Assembly: GCF_021513155.1 (NCBI RefSeq)
Contig: NZ_CP090983.1
Span: 868,001 to 932,000 of the forward strand
Reading direction: 5' to 3'
Source of the DNA: Jeotgalibaca sp. MA1X17-3
Lineage (GTDB): Bacteria > Bacillota > Bacilli > Lactobacillales > Aerococcaceae
Length of the DNA: 64,000 nucleotides
The notes below the pieces were generated by a model. The model was not told the DNA's origin. It worked only from the letters and a program-made list of their open reading frames with translations, and ran no database searches. The translations under genes were made by a program, and so were the position numbers. Below, piece by piece: positions 55,946 to 63,971 of this stretch; position 1 is the stretch's first letter; each line of letters begins with the position of its first letter.

Positions 55946-56620
55946 ATGAAATTATCAAAAAGTAAATGGGGAGTCCTAACAGTAGCATCATCCTTGTTGT
56001 TAATGGCTTGTGGAAATACAGATACTGGTACAGATGATTCGATGATTTCCACAGAATCAAGTGTAAGCTCTATGATGTCAAGTGAGGAAATGTCTAGTAG
56101 TAGTTCTATGGATTCAGCATCAATCAGTTCGGAAGCTATTTCAGAGAGTACAGAAAGCGAAAGCCAAGTAGATATAAAAGGGATTGAAAATACAACATTT
56201 GATTTAAGCTTACAAGAAGCAGTAGATAAATTTCAAGATACTTTTCCAAATGCAAAAATCACTTCTATAGCAATTGATAATGACAGAGATAGCTATGTAT
56301 ATGAAGTAGAAGGGTATAATGATTCTAATTCAGTAGAAATAAAAGTTGATGCTTACTCTGGAGAAATTGTTAAACAAAAGGACACTGAAGATCGTGAGGA
56401 TAACGCAGAAGATGATGTATTAGATTTAGAAGGCATTGTTTCTCCACAAGAAGCTATGAAAGCTGCTCTTGATGAAGTAGCTAGTGGATACGCGAAGGAA
56501 TGGGAAATTGATAGTAAGAACGGCCAAGTATATTATGAAATAGATATTGAAGATGCAGAACAATCCAACGACGATGTCCATATTGATGCGAAGACTGGTG
56601 AATTCATTGGATACGATTAA
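55946..56620 (+). CDS. PepSY-domain lipoprotein
   Basis: 224 residues. Lipobox LLMAC (Cys near residue 22), very Ser-rich linker (about 25-75), then two PepSY repeats: the first DLSLQEAVDKFQDTFPNAKI, the second VSPQEAMKAALDEVASG, each closing with a DAYSGEIV- or DAKTGEFI-type turn. PepSY domains bind or inhibit proteases, or act as chaperones near the membrane. RBS GAGGAGAG. Single-gene unit with a terminator. Confidence 0.88.
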   Translation: MKLSKSKWGVLTVASSLLLMACGNTDTGTDDSMISTESSVSSMMSSEEMSSSSSMDSASISSEAISESTESESQVDIKGIENTTFDLSLQEAVDKFQDTFPNAKITSIAIDNDRDSYVYEVEGYNDSNSVEIKVDAYSGEIVKQKDTEDREDNAEDDVLDLEGIVSPQEAMKAALDEVASGYAKEWEIDSKNGQVYYEIDIEDAEQSNDDVHIDAKTGEFIGYD

Positions 56621-56631
56621 TAATAGGATGC

Positions 56632-56663
56632 AAAAAGAAGCTGAGAAACCAGCTTCTTTTTTA
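56632..56663 (+). terminator. Intrinsic terminator of the PepSY lipoprotein gene
   Basis: 12-bp stem AAAAAGAAGCTG (56632-56643) with CAGCTTCTTTTT (56650-56661), loop AGAAAC. Confidence 0.88.
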
Positions 56664-56666
56664 TGT

Positions 56667-56718
56667 GTTAACCTAAATAAAAAAATAGGTTGACCTAAGG
56701 TAACTTAAATAGTAAACT
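56667..56718 (+). promoter_or_regulatory. birA-bioY promoter with BirA-type operator
   Basis: Inverted repeat GTTAACCT (56667-56674) and AGGTTGAC (56687-56694), 7 of 8 paired, 12-nt spacer. The right arm overlaps the -35 TTGACC (56690-56695); 17 nt on lies the -10 TAAACT (56713-56718). The TTAACC...GGTTGA pattern is that of Firmicute BirA sites, so biotinylated BirA would repress its own operon. Confidence 0.75.
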
Positions 56719-56750
56719 AGATAAAAATATAGAAAAAGGAGAAAAGGAAT

Positions 56751-57736
56751 GTGTCCACTAAAAAAAGAGTTTTAAAAATTTTAGAAAATAATCGAGGCCA
56801 GTCTCTATCTGGACAAAAAATTGCGGAAGAAGTGCAATTGAGTCGCACAGCAATTTGGAAAGCGATAAAGACCTTGAAAGAAGAGGGTCATCAAATTGAA
56901 TCAGTGCCAAAGTCTGGTTATACGCTTCTTGAAAAATCAGATGTTTTAAATACTGAATCGATTCAAGGATTGTTAAATAAATCGCTTCCTTCTCTTACCA
57001 TTCATACTTATCCAACAATCGATTCAACGAATAATGAGGCCAAAAAAAAGTTAAATGAAAAGATTAAGCAAGATACTTTAATTTTATCGGAAGAGCAGAC
57101 AGAAGGAAAAGGTCGCTTGGGAAGAGTATTTGTTTCACCAGCAAGTACAGGTTTGTATATGAGTTTGATTTTACATGATGTACCTGCAGAAAAGATTCTA
57201 CACTGATTACGACCGTAGCTGCAGTTGCTGTTTGTCGAGCGATTGAAAAGTTAACAGATCAAACGCCTCATATCAAATGGGTAAATGACATATTTTTAAA
57301 TGGAAAAAAAATATGTGGAATTTTGACAGAAGGTATTATCAATATGGAAACCCAAACAATTGAATCGATTATTTTAGGAATCGGTATTAATGTAACTATA
57401 TCTAAAGAGAATATACCCAAAAATCTCCAAGAAATTATTGGTGGAATTTTTGATTCACAAACAAGCGAACAAAATATTACACGCAATCAATTAGCAGCGG
57501 AAATTATGAATGAATTTTATCCTCTTTATCAAGAAATGGAATCCAAAGAATATCTAGATCAATATCGTGAACGATGTTTTGTTCTAGGTAAAGAAGTATC
57601 CTTCAAAAAAAATAATGAAGAGTTAGAAGGAAAAGCAATTGCGATTGATGATGAAGGTGGTTTAGTTATTGAGATGGAACATAATGAAAAACAGACACTT
57701 TCTTATGGAGAAATCAGTATAAAAATAAAACAATGA
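56751..57736 (+). CDS. birA: Biotin-protein ligase / biotin operon repressor, frame broken near 57200
   Basis: About 328 residues. N-terminal HTH (LSGQKIAEEVQLSRTAIWKAI), ligase domain with EGKGRLGR (the GRGRxxR-like biotinoyl-AMP loop), then DIFLNGKKICGILTEG. The frame stops at 57206; one missing base near 57198-57203 (probably in the ATTCTA context) restores STLITTVAAVAV and reads to 57736. Start GTG 56751 behind GAAAAGG. Also represses its operon; see the operator. The in-frame TGA here is not a selenocysteine codon. Confidence 0.92.
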
Positions 57737-57749
57737 GAGGATTATTAAT

Positions 57750-58268
57750 ATGAAAATTTCAGTACAAGATACAACTCGTATTAGTTTAATGGCTGCTTTA
57801 TCTTTTGTAGGAGGAATGATTGCCATACCAGTAGGGCCGGTACCTGTTACTTTACAAACTTTATTTGTGCTATTATCTGGGTTTATTCTATCAGTACCTG
57901 CAGCTTTTCTTTCTCAACTTCTTCACCTCTTGTTAGTTCTTCTCGTAAAAGGATTTCAAACGACTATGTCTCCTAGTTTTGGTTTTTTAATTGGTTTTAT
58001 ACTTTCGGCAACCTTGATTGCTTGGTTACGAGAAAATAAAAAAATGGAAAATCTTTCTCTTCTTGCTATTATTGGAACGGTTGTTATCTATTTAGTAGGT
58101 ACTCCGTATATGGCTTTCATCTTAAATGTGGTATTAGAAAGTCATCTATCACTTTTACAAATTCTGATGTCGGGAGTGATTCTCTTTTTACCTGGAGATA
58201 TTATTAAAGGGATTATTGCAGTAATGACTGTAAAGAGTTTGGTTGGAAAAAGAATTAAAGTTGCGTAG
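57750..58268 (+). CDS. bioY: Biotin ECF transporter S component BioY
   Basis: 172 residues, six membrane segments, BioY signature VPVTLQTLFVLLSGFIL near residue 30 and the end motif LPGDIIKGIIAVM. Imports biotin with the shared ECF energising module. Downstream of birA by 13 bases and part of the same operon, so controlled by the upstream BirA operator. Confidence 0.93.
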   Translation: MKISVQDTTRISLMAALSFVGGMIAIPVGPVPVTLQTLFVLLSGFILSVPAAFLSQLLHLLLVLLVKGFQTTMSPSFGFLIGFILSATLIAWLRENKKMENLSLLAIIGTVVIYLVGTPYMAFILNVVLESHLSLLQILMSGVILFLPGDIIKGIIAVMTVKSLVGKRIKVA

Positions 58269-58323
58269 AAAAACTATATTTAAAAAATCTACTTAAAATT
58301 CTAATCTTTTTTTAACATTATCA

Positions 58324-58352
58324 TTGACATCTCATAATGGATAACGTAATAT
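58324..58352 (+). promoter_or_regulatory. Predicted promoter of the structured leader
   Basis: Perfect -35 TTGACA (58324-58329), 17-nt spacer, -10 TAATAT (58347-58352). Predicted start near 58359. Confidence 0.7.
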
Positions 58353-58358
58353 ACAGAT

Positions 58359-58646
58359 ATCAAATCGAAACGCGAGGGATTCTAATGAATATCCAAAAGA
58401 AAACACATCTTTCTTCCCATAATTTTTACTTTAGCTTTTATAGATAATGTTTGTACACATGATCTCCATGGATACAAACATATACAACATGTTTGTATCT
58501 ATGATAGGCTAAAGAAATTTTGCATGGAGCAAAAGCCGCATAGATGAAAATCTGAGTGGCTATGATATGAAGAGAAGAACAGTTTTCTTTTCCAAATCGT
58601 TAGAATCACCCATTCAGATTGTTCATTCATCTGGATGGGTTTTTTG
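58359..58646 (+). promoter_or_regulatory. Candidate attenuator or riboswitch leader of the orphan binding-protein gene
   Basis: Between a good promoter and an intrinsic terminator (stem 58608-58620 with 58629-58640, T6) lie three mutually complementary arms: ATGTTTGTA at 58447-58455 and 58489-58497, and TACAAACAT at 58473-58481. The second and third pair over 11 bp (58471-58481 with 58489-58499), the first and second over 9. More small stems follow (TTTTGC/GCAAAA about 58518-58534; CATAG/CTATG about 58539-58565). No known class recognised. Confidence 0.55.
58385..58447 (+). CDS. 20-codon leader peptide
   Basis: GCGAGGG RBS about six bases upstream, ATG 58385, stop TAA 58445-58447, reading MNIQKKTHLSSHNFYFSFYR. 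Its first five residues match the start of the downstream protein (MNIQK). No Trp or run of one amino acid, though rich in aromatic and Ser residues. Its stop overlaps the first arm of the switch-like structure, so translation could control folding. Confidence 0.4.
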   Translation: MNIQKKTHLSSHNFYFSFYR

Positions 58647-58712
58647 TTTGAAAAAAGTAGTTGAGGTGGATATTTTAAAAAATTCTCGTAAAATAATAGG
58701 AGGAATATAGAA

Positions 58713-59747
58713 ATGAATATACAAAAGATAAAAAGAGCAGGTTTAGCATTAGGTGCAACGGTATTATTAGCAGCATGTGGAGGAAATGGCGCAGGGGATT
58801 CTGCTTCAGATGTAAGCAATGCTTCTTCCACAACTAGTTCTACAGCACAAGAAAATGGTACAACGGATAAAGAGACTATTAATATTGGAATTTTACAGTA
58901 TTTAGAACACGATTCTTTAAGTGCCTCTCGTAAAGGGTTTATAGATGTATTAGAAGAAGCAGGGTACAAAGAGGGCGAGAACCTTAATATTGATTACCAA
59001 AATGCTCAAGGGGACCAAGCAAACTTACAAACGATGTCTGAACGAATTTCAGGTACAAGCGACTTACTGCTAGCGATTGCTACACCATCTGCACAAAGTA
59101 TTGCAAATGTTGAGAGAGACCTTCCTGTACTGTTTACAGCAATCACTGACCCTGTAGATGCAGGTTTAGTAGATAGTCTAGAAGTTCCAGGAGGAAATAT
59201 TACCGGAACAACGGATGCAGGTCCGATTGAAGACCAAGTAAAATTGTTACTTTCTATTGTTGACGATGCTAAAACAATTGGAATTATTTATAATTCTAGT
59301 GAACCAAACTCTGTAATCCAGTCTGATCAAGCAGAAGCAATTCTAAAAGAATCAGGAATTGATGTAAAAATTCTAACAGTAAATTCAAGTAATGACGTTC
59401 AACAAGTAATGGAGTCTCTTGCACAAGATGTTGATGGAGTATATATTCCAACGGATAATACGTTAGCAAGTACAATGGCGACTGTTTCTCAAGTAGCGAT
59501 TGCCTATGAACTTCCAGTTGTTGCTGCTTCTACTGATCAAGTGTTAGCAGGTGGGCTAGCTACATACGGAATTGATTACTATGAATTAGGAAGACAAACG
59601 GGAGAAATGGCTCTTGAAATTCTAGAAAATGGTGATGAACCTGCCACGATGGCCGTGCAATCTTCAACAGCAGTTGAACTAGTTGTTAATGAAGAAATGG
59701 CAGATGCTTTAGGAATTGATCCAGCAAGTATTGTAGTTCCAGAATAA
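58713..59747 (+). CDS. ABC substrate-binding lipoprotein (PF04392, TrpX-like)
   Basis: 344 residues. Signal peptide with lipobox LAAC (Cys near residue 21), Ser/Thr linker, then a periplasmic-binding type 1-like fold: NIGILQYLEHDSLSASRKGF, TPSAQSIANV, AITDPVDAGLVDSLEVPGGNITG. Best known relatives are tryptophan-type TrpX proteins encoded with a permease and an ATPase. Here neither follows: the next element is a terminator. RBS AGGAGGAA. Ligand not readable. Confidence 0.88.
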   Translation: MNIQKIKRAGLALGATVLLAACGGNGAGDSASDVSNASSTTSSTAQENGTTDKETINIGILQYLEHDSLSASRKGFIDVLEEAGYKEGENLNIDYQNAQGDQANLQTMSERISGTSDLLLAIATPSAQSIANVERDLPVLFTAITDPVDAGLVDSLEVPGGNITGTTDAGPIEDQVKLLLSIVDDAKTIGIIYNSSEPNSVIQSDQAEAILKESGIDVKILTVNSSNDVQQVMESLAQDVDGVYIPTDNTLASTMATVSQVAIAYELPVVAASTDQVLAGGLATYGIDYYELGRQTGEMALEILENGDEPATMAVQSSTAVELVVNEEMADALGIDPASIVVPE

Positions 59748-59770
59748 GCAATAAAACAGTGAAAATATAA

Positions 59771-59816
59771 AAAAGAAAGAACCGGAATCTAATAATTCTG
59801 GTTCTTTCTTTTTTTA
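59771..59816 (+). terminator. Intrinsic terminator of the orphan binding-protein gene
   Basis: 18-nt arms 59771-59788 and 59795-59812 with a G-T pair, loop of six, long T run. Confidence 0.85.
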
Positions 59817-59864
59817 AAAGTCATTGATATCCATAATAAAAATAATTTAAACTAGCAATAGAAC

Positions 59865-60011
59865 ATGAGTAAAAAAACTAAATTAAAAAGAATAAAAGGT
59901 GTTGGTCATAGAAGTTGGATGGAGTACACTAACATTTCTTTGCAACCAATCATTACCGGAATCGTAGTTCCTTTATTAAAAATATATGTAATGTGTATCT
60001 ATATCAAGTGA
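59865..60011 (+). CDS. Possible small ORF (48 aa), doubtful
   Basis: ATG 59865 to TGA 60009-60011, basic N-terminus (KKTKLKRIKG) and a hydrophobic tail (ITGIVVPLLKIYVM). No RBS seen. It lies in the 320-base gap before the CapA-like gene. Could be a small membrane peptide or chance. Confidence 0.2.
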   Translation: MSKKTKLKRIKGVGHRSWMEYTNISLQPIITGIVVPLLKIYVMCIYIK

Positions 60012-60067
60012 CTTTTTTGGAAAGACTGTTTATACTGGATACATGTTAAAAAAATGGAGGAATTATT

Positions 60068-61278
60068 TTGAAAAAATGGATGTCGCTCATCTCGATTGTA
60101 GCCTTGTGGGGTTGCAGTGCAAACGTAGATACAGATCAAAATGACAGTAGCAATGGAATAGAATCCACACCAGCAATTGTAGAATCATCAGAAAGTGAAT
60201 CTGCAGCGATTATAGAATCAGAAGAAGAAACAGAAAATCGTGTTTCATTTATTGGAGTAGGTGACAACTTAATCCATGACTCTGTCATACAATCAGCAAA
60301 ACTAGATGATGGAACCTATGATTTTACACCGATGTTTGATAATGTTGCATCGTCTATAGGAGAGGCAGATCTAGCATTTTTAAATCAAGAAACAATATTA
60401 GCTGGATCAGATTATCCATATGCTGGTTACCCATCCTTTAATACTCCAGATGAAATGGCACAAAATATGCATGATCTAGGTTTTGATTTAATTAATGGCG
60501 CAACCAATCATACGCTAGATTATGATTACACAGGTGCAATTCATGCAAAAGAAGTTTGGAATCAATTTGATGATTTAATTTACACAGGAAATTTTTAAGT
60601 GAAGAAGACCGGAATACCATACCAACGATGGAAAAAAATGGAGTGACCTTTTCATTCTTAGCTTATACATATGGTACCAACGGACTATTGCCTGATACAG
60701 ATTGGCGAGTGGCTTACTTTGATGAAGAGAAAATAAGGCAAGATGTGGCTCGTGCGAAAGAAATAAGTGATGTTGTTATTGTTTCTGCTCATTGGGGAGA
60801 CGAAGATACCCCAGTAGTAAATGATTTCCAAAAAAGTTATGCACAACTATTTGCTGATTTAGAAGTAGATGTTGTGATTGGAACTCATCCACATCATATT
60901 CAACCGATTGAATGGCTAACAGGAGAAAATGGAAACGAAATGCTCGTTGTCTATTCTTTAGGTAATTTTTTAGCGAATGCACTCGCAGATATCAATACCC
61001 TAGGTGGGATGATTACGTTTGACTTTGTAGTAGATGAAGAGGGTACGTCTGTAGAAAATATTAAATTTAAACCAACGATTAGCCACTTTACTGAATACAA
61101 AACAGGAATGGAAATTCCTACGAAAGATTTTAAAATATATATGTTAGATGAATATACAGATGAGTTAGCATCAGAACATGGGTTAAATCGTTTTGATGAC
61201 ATTGAAATTAAACCAGAACATTATCAAAAATTAGTGGATGACATAATTGCACCCGAATTTTTAGAAACAGCACCCTAA
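60068..61278 (+). CDS. CapA-family (PGA_cap) metallophosphatase-like lipoprotein, frame broken near 60595
   Basis: About 403 residues. Start TTG 60068 behind GGAGG; lipobox-like ALWGC (Cys near residue 16), acidic linker, then the PGA_cap domain: IGVGDNLIHDSVI, NQETILAG, GATNHTLDYD, SAHWGDEDTP, GTHPHHIQPIEW. The frame stops at 60598; one T missing from the T5 run at 60593-60597 restores LSEEDRNTIPTM and reads to 61278. Relatives act in poly-gamma-glutamate synthesis; without capB/C here the role may be in cell-envelope metabolism. Confidence 0.87.
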
Positions 61279-61374
61279 TCATATTATCACTATATGTTCA
61301 GTTATAAAAGGACAAATGTTTGAATAAAAGAATTTAGTTTTTTGTTTATTTTTAAGAATGGAAATATGGAATTT

Positions 61375-61422
61375 AAACCTTCTGAGATAGTTGTATAGAC
61401 AACCATCTCAGAAGGTTTTTTC
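61375..61422 (+). terminator. Intrinsic terminator of the CapA-like gene
   Basis: 14-bp stem AAACCTTCTGAGAT (61375-61388) with ATCTCAGAAGGTTT (61405-61418), inner TTGT/ACAA, T6. Confidence 0.9.
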
Positions 61423-61476
61423 TTATATGGAAATAAAAACATTTCATTATTATTTCAACAAAAGTTTTAAATGAGT

Positions 61477-61864
61477 TTGCATTTATTAGATTTTAATTGT
61501 ATACTGATGGCAAGAAACACATTTTTAAGAAATTATTAATACTTTTTATTTCCACGTGCACCTATTCACATTATTCAACCCCAAAGTCACCTGCTATCTC
61601 CATTACTCTTACCTAACACAAATTCTAGAATTTACTACTATATAATTCGTAAAATATGTTTTACAATACTATTTTTATGAAACGTATTTCCTTAACCTAC
61701 TATTCCCTTAATCTACGCCCCTCGCTTTACCATAGCTACTACACAGGCGGTTTTGAAGGGACACCCTCTTTAGACACAACATAACACGATTCCCCCTCAT
61801 AATTTTGCATGCCATACATCCCCGGCTGCTGACGAAGAGTAAGATGTCCCTTCAATTCTTTTTT
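61477..61864 (+). ncRNA. Candidate C-rich regulatory RNA
   Basis: Promoter -35 TTGCAT (61477-61482), 17-nt spacer, -10 TATACT (61500-61505), then about 350 bases with no ORF. The + strand is strikingly G-poor: by my count 49 C and 10 G in 61561-61740. It holds several C tracts in pyrimidine-rich runs (ACCCC, GCCCC, TCCCCC, ATCCCC). It ends in an 11-bp stem TTGAAGGGACA (61753-61763) with TGTCCCTTCAA (61845-61855), extended by CTCTT/AAGAG, and a T-rich tail. The whole 61423-61994 gap has no other gene. Confidence 0.5.
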
Positions 61865-61916
61865 ATGTTTTCATATTATGAACGTATAAAAAACTCTTTA
61901 CTATCCCTTTGTGTTT

Positions 61917-61945
61917 TTGATTAATGCTCCTTATCATGATAAAAT
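61917..61945 (+). promoter_or_regulatory. Promoter of the TPR protein gene
   Basis: -35 TTGATT (61917-61922), 17-nt spacer, -10 TAAAAT (61940-61945). Confidence 0.65.
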
Positions 61946-61994
61946 CAAACATATAAGAAGATCCCATACATAGGAAAGTAGAGGGGTACTGCTG

Positions 61995-62651
61995 ATGGAT
62001 AAAATTGAAATTCAAAAAATATCAGAACAAGCTTTAAAAGCTCATGAAAAAGAAGATTATGCAAAAGCTGAAAAGCTTTTTTTAGAAGCTCTTTACCTGC
62101 TAGATGATAAGGCAAATCCACTCTATCAGAGATTAGTCTATGGTTTAGGAATCAATTACGCCTTACAAGAAAATTATGAAGGTGCAAAAAGCTGCTTTCA
62201 AGAAGGCCGATTTAATGCTATAAAAGCACAAAATATGGAATTCGAGTTACAGATGATTCACGAATTGATTGTGGTTTGTAGAAAAGCTGAAGAATATCAA
62301 ACAGCCGAATTACTTGTTGAAGAAGAAATTCTGTATCGAAAAACCCATACTCCTGATGATTTGATTGGTCTTGTAACTGCTTATTATGAAGGAGCTATGA
62401 CCTTTCTTTCTTCGCTTCATTTTAAAAGAAGTAACCTCTATTTAAAAGAAGCGTTAGTTCAAGCAAAAAATATTCCCGATGATCGTTATACTGCTTGGAT
62501 TTATATGGGAATGGGTGACTTGTATTTTGCACAGAATGAGAATGATTTAGCTAAAAAAGCATATCAAAAAAGTCTAGCTATTTATGAAAAATATGAAAAC
62601 AAAAAGATATCTAATATATTATGTTTACGTTTACGTCAAACAGAGCTATAA
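61995..62651 (+). CDS. Tetratricopeptide-repeat protein
   Basis: 218 residues, no signal peptide. Several TPR-like helical pairs, for example AHEKEDYAKAEKLFLEAL near residue 16, the pair at AEEYQTAELLVEEE, and the C-terminal NENDLAKKAYQKSLAIYEKY. A protein-protein interaction scaffold; partner unknown. RBS AGAGGGGT. No other motif seen, and it lacks the HTH of RRNPP sensors. Confidence 0.78.
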   Translation: MDKIEIQKISEQALKAHEKEDYAKAEKLFLEALYLLDDKANPLYQRLVYGLGINYALQENYEGAKSCFQEGRFNAIKAQNMEFELQMIHELIVVCRKAEEYQTAELLVEEEILYRKTHTPDDLIGLVTAYYEGAMTFLSSLHFKRSNLYLKEALVQAKNIPDDRYTAWIYMGMGDLYFAQNENDLAKKAYQKSLAIYEKYENKKISNILCLRLRQTEL

Positions 62652-62842
62652 AATATCCGTACATTTTAGTTTTGATAATCCAAGTCTAGTAGACACGAAT
62701 GTATGCAATGAACACAATTGTATTTTATATTTCTGTTTATTCTTATAGATGATTATGCTATTATTAAAGATGTTAAACATTTATTGGGATAATGCCGATA
62801 ATAAATATATAGAATATTATTTTGATAAGAGGAGTTTTTTTG

Positions 62843-63967
62843 ATGGCATTGAATGAAAAGGAATCAAAAGTGTTCGCTTATATTAAAGAGGATCCTTTTA
62901 TTTCACAGCAAGCGTTGGCAGATAAAATAGGACTCTCACGTCCAGCCGTCGCCAATATTATTTCTGGATTAGTTAAAAGAGGGTACTTATTAGGTAAAGC
63001 GTATGTTGTCAATGAGACTCGACCAATTATTTGTATTGGAGCAGCAGCTATCGATCGCCGTTACTTCATCGAAAATGAGTTAATTACTGGGGAATCTAAC
63101 AAGGTTACTTCTCAAACATCTTGCGGTGGAGTTGCTTTAAGTGTTGCTGAGAACCTGGGACGTTTACAAGAAGATGTTGTCTTAATGTCTTTAGTAGGTG
63201 AAGATGAAGAAGCGAAAACAATAAAAGATCAAATGCGTCCTTTCATGAAGTTAAACGAGGTGGAGCAAATAAATGCGTTCCCAACAGGAACGTATATGGA
63301 AGTCTTGGATAATAAAGCTGAAATGGTTATTGGTTTAGCGGAGATGGATATTTATGATCGAATGACTCCAAATTGGCTAATGAAACGTTCTATGCTTTTA
63401 AAACAAGCGCAAGCAATTATGGTGGATACAAATACTCCAAGGGAAACCACTGAAATGGTTTTAGAAATTGCTGCTAAAAATAAAATTCCTGTAATTATGG
63501 TTACTGTTTCTGCGTTAAAGGCACATAATATTCCATCTAACTTAAAAGGAGTAAAAATGTTTGTCACTACTCAAGCTGAGGCAGAAATGTTTTTTGATAT
63601 GAAAATAGAGAATGATGAAGATTTGAAAAAGGTATTAAATAGGTATCTAGACATGGGCACAGAACATGTGATTATTACTTATAAAAGTAAATGTATCCAG
63701 TATGCTAGTCATAAACACGGTACGCTAAGATTTGATTTGCGTTATACAGATTCAGATTCTTATGTTTGGGGAACGAATGAGGCTTTAGCTGCCGGATTAA
63801 TATATAGGTATATGATGACGAAAAATGTTATTGATGTCCTTATGACTGGGATCGTTAATGCTGCTCAAACAACGCACTCTATCCATAAAGTTCGTCATGA
63901 TCTTTCTCAGGCAACTTTAGAAAAGGATATAAAAGCATTTGGAGAATCAGACTTTGAAAAGATATAA
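62843..63967 (+). CDS. HTH-PfkB fusion protein (pseudouridine-kinase-like regulator)
   Basis: 374 residues from ATG 62843, behind AGAGGAG; a TTG at 62822 would start upstream of the RBS. N-terminal winged HTH (FISQQALADKIGLSRPAVANIISGLVKRGYL, residues about 15-47), then a PfkB carbohydrate-kinase fold from about residue 55 with GGVALSVAENLGRL (substrate loop). At the kinase catalytic site, where active members have GAGD, the sequence reads WGTNEALAAGL: the catalytic Asp is replaced by Glu and the anion-hole Gly residues are lost. May be a sugar-sensing regulator rather than an active kinase. Terminator at 63972. Confidence 0.85.
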   Translation: MALNEKESKVFAYIKEDPFISQQALADKIGLSRPAVANIISGLVKRGYLLGKAYVVNETRPIICIGAAAIDRRYFIENELITGESNKVTSQTSCGGVALSVAENLGRLQEDVVLMSLVGEDEEAKTIKDQMRPFMKLNEVEQINAFPTGTYMEVLDNKAEMVIGLAEMDIYDRMTPNWLMKRSMLLKQAQAIMVDTNTPRETTEMVLEIAAKNKIPVIMVTVSALKAHNIPSNLKGVKMFVTTQAEAEMFFDMKIENDEDLKKVLNRYLDMGTEHVIITYKSKCIQYASHKHGTLRFDLRYTDSDSYVWGTNEALAAGLIYRYMMTKNVIDVLMTGIVNAAQTTHSIHKVRHDLSQATLEKDIKAFGESDFEKI

Positions 63968-63971
63968 GAAG

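Noticed and set aside
57180..57215. In-frame TGA in birA as a possible selenocysteine codon, given the selenium operon
   Set aside because: The residues after the TGA do not continue birA in that frame; a one-base shift does. No selA, selB or SECIS-like element is seen.
61512..61864. 6S RNA, tmRNA, RNase P RNA or SRP RNA in the C-rich region
   Set aside because: None of the conserved motifs I know for these RNAs appears on either strand.
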